A program made the position numbers and the translations under genes. The notes under the pieces were generated by a model. The model saw only the letters and a program-made list of their open reading frames with translations. It was not told where the DNA came from and did not search any database. Below are positions 6,314 through 6,626 of a stretch of DNA of 6,626 nucleotides, piece by piece. Position 1 is the first letter of the stretch. Each line of letters begins with the position of its first letter. The stretch is from assembly GCA_046153985.1 (NCBI GenBank), contig JBJXFD010000494.1:1-6626 (forward strand). The letters are read 5' to 3'. This stretch comes from JABWAJ01 sp046153985 (GTDB lineage: Bacteria > Bacteroidota > Bacteroidia > Chitinophagales > Saprospiraceae).

Positions 6314-6464
6314 TTTCAACGCCCAACGAACAAGAAACAACTTACAACATAAGAGGAACCCCACTCATCATCATATCCGTAAACTAACGAACAACGAACA
6401 ACGCTCAACGAACAACTAACAGCCCCAACGAACAACTTACAACGAACAACTTACAACGAACAAC
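6314..6464. repeat. right heptamer arrays (NNNCAAC units)
   Basis: Two blocks. 6314-6348 reads TTTCAAC, GCCCAAC, GAACAAG, AAACAAC, TTACAAC. 6382-6464 reads AACTAAC, GAACAAC twice, GCTCAAC, GAACAAC, TAACAGC and CCCAAC (one base short), then GAACAAC and TTACAAC alternating to 6464. The 33 bp between the blocks includes the GAGGAACCC arm. The arrays are the inverted counterpart of 6168-6239, so the whole region could fold into a long imperfect hairpin. Confidence 0.85.
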
Positions 6465-6509
6465 TGATTAATTGTTCCAACAGGTCGTGAATCTTTGCCA
6501 CTTTCGCCC

Positions 6510-6517
6510 TAACTTTG
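6510..6517 (+). promoter_or_regulatory. -7 promoter box of the 2-oxoglutarate dehydrogenase E2 gene
   Basis: TAACTTTG matches the Bacteroidota -7 consensus TAnnTTTG exactly and is followed by C, 49 bp before the ATG at 6567. No good -33 TTTG is seen 19-21 bp upstream; a TTTG at 6494-6497 is only 12 bp away. The -7 box is convincing and the rest of the promoter is not. Confidence 0.6.
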
Positions 6518-6566
6518 CCAGCGTTTTATTCTCTTTCTCTGAAATCCACCTATTTTCGACACCGAT

Positions 6567-6626
6567 ATGGCTATTATAGAAATGAAAGTCCCTGTAATCG
6601 GGGAATCCGTCACCGAAGTCACCCTG
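6567..6626 (+). CDS. odhB: 2-oxoglutarate dehydrogenase E2 (dihydrolipoyl succinyltransferase), N-terminal end (partial)
   Basis: Only the first 20 residues are present; the frame runs off the right edge. MAIIEMKVPVIGESVTEVTL is the opening strand and turn of a lipoyl domain, with the EMKVP-x-x-GES-x-TE signature typical of the E2 subunit of 2-oxoglutarate dehydrogenase (odhB, also called sucB). This enzyme transfers succinyl groups to CoA in the TCA cycle. The E2 of another 2-oxoacid dehydrogenase would look similar, but GES-TE favours the 2-oxoglutarate type. The E1 gene is not immediately upstream, so E1 and E2 are either not adjacent or the E1 gene lies downstream. There is no Shine-Dalgarno site, as is usual for this phylum. 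Confidence 0.8.
   Translation, partial: MAIIEMKVPVIGESVTEVTL

Noticed and set aside
6179..6419. Short open frames on both strands within the heptamer arrays
   Set aside because: Their peptides (NNEQRSTNN-like) are the direct reading of the repeats, not proteins.
6168..6464. CRISPR array
   Set aside because: The units are 7 bp and contiguous, without 20-40 bp repeats or unique spacers, and no cas genes are present.

Overview
The window looks like chromosomal DNA of a Bacteroidota, probably a Saprospiria-type gliding bacterium (Haliscomenobacter/Lewinella relatives). The lineage clues are a large secreted protein with a C-terminal type IX secretion (Por) sorting domain, lipoproteins with short signal peptides, a TAnnTTTG-type -7 promoter box, A-rich translation starts instead of Shine-Dalgarno sites, and gene-poor spacers full of short hairpins. 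The genus is an inference. No phage, plasmid, tRNA, rRNA or CRISPR features are visible.

Layout. (1) 3-158: the last 51 codons of an AraC-family regulator. (2) 290-1735: an intact lipoprotein alpha-amylase of glycoside hydrolase family 13, strikingly like the archaeal (Pyrococcus/Thermococcus) type. (3) 1736-2478: a spacer with no convincing gene. It holds a 130-bp near-palindromic element, a strong rho-independent terminator, a string of small hairpins and a 7-bp-period repeat. (4) 2552-4501, minus strand: a 649-residue cysteine-rich modular surface protein with its own terminator at 2479-2512. (5) 4502-5211: an AT-rich divergent spacer with hairpins and a direct repeat. (6) 5212-6162: a lipoprotein resembling the SdiA-regulated beta-propeller family. 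(7) 6163-6566: a spacer dominated by two oppositely oriented arrays of 7-bp units, then a -7 promoter box. (8) 6567-6626: the first 20 codons of the 2-oxoglutarate dehydrogenase E2 subunit.

How the genes relate. Each gene appears to be its own transcription unit. The amylase and the cysteine-rich gene converge on the 1736-2551 spacer, each with a terminator. The cysteine-rich gene and the SdiA-regulated-like gene diverge from 4502-5211. No shared pathway is evident. The amylase would cut external alpha-glucans at the cell surface, the T9SS protein would be exported to the surface or medium, and the E2 gene is core TCA-cycle metabolism. The amylase lacks SusC/SusD partners here, so it is not part of a visible polysaccharide-utilisation locus.

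I see no complete new multi-gene system. The most notable points are the archaeal-type amylase with one replaced zinc-ligand position, the four modules of exactly eight cysteines in the T9SS protein, the 130-bp inverted-repeat element, and the inverted heptamer arrays at 6168-6464.
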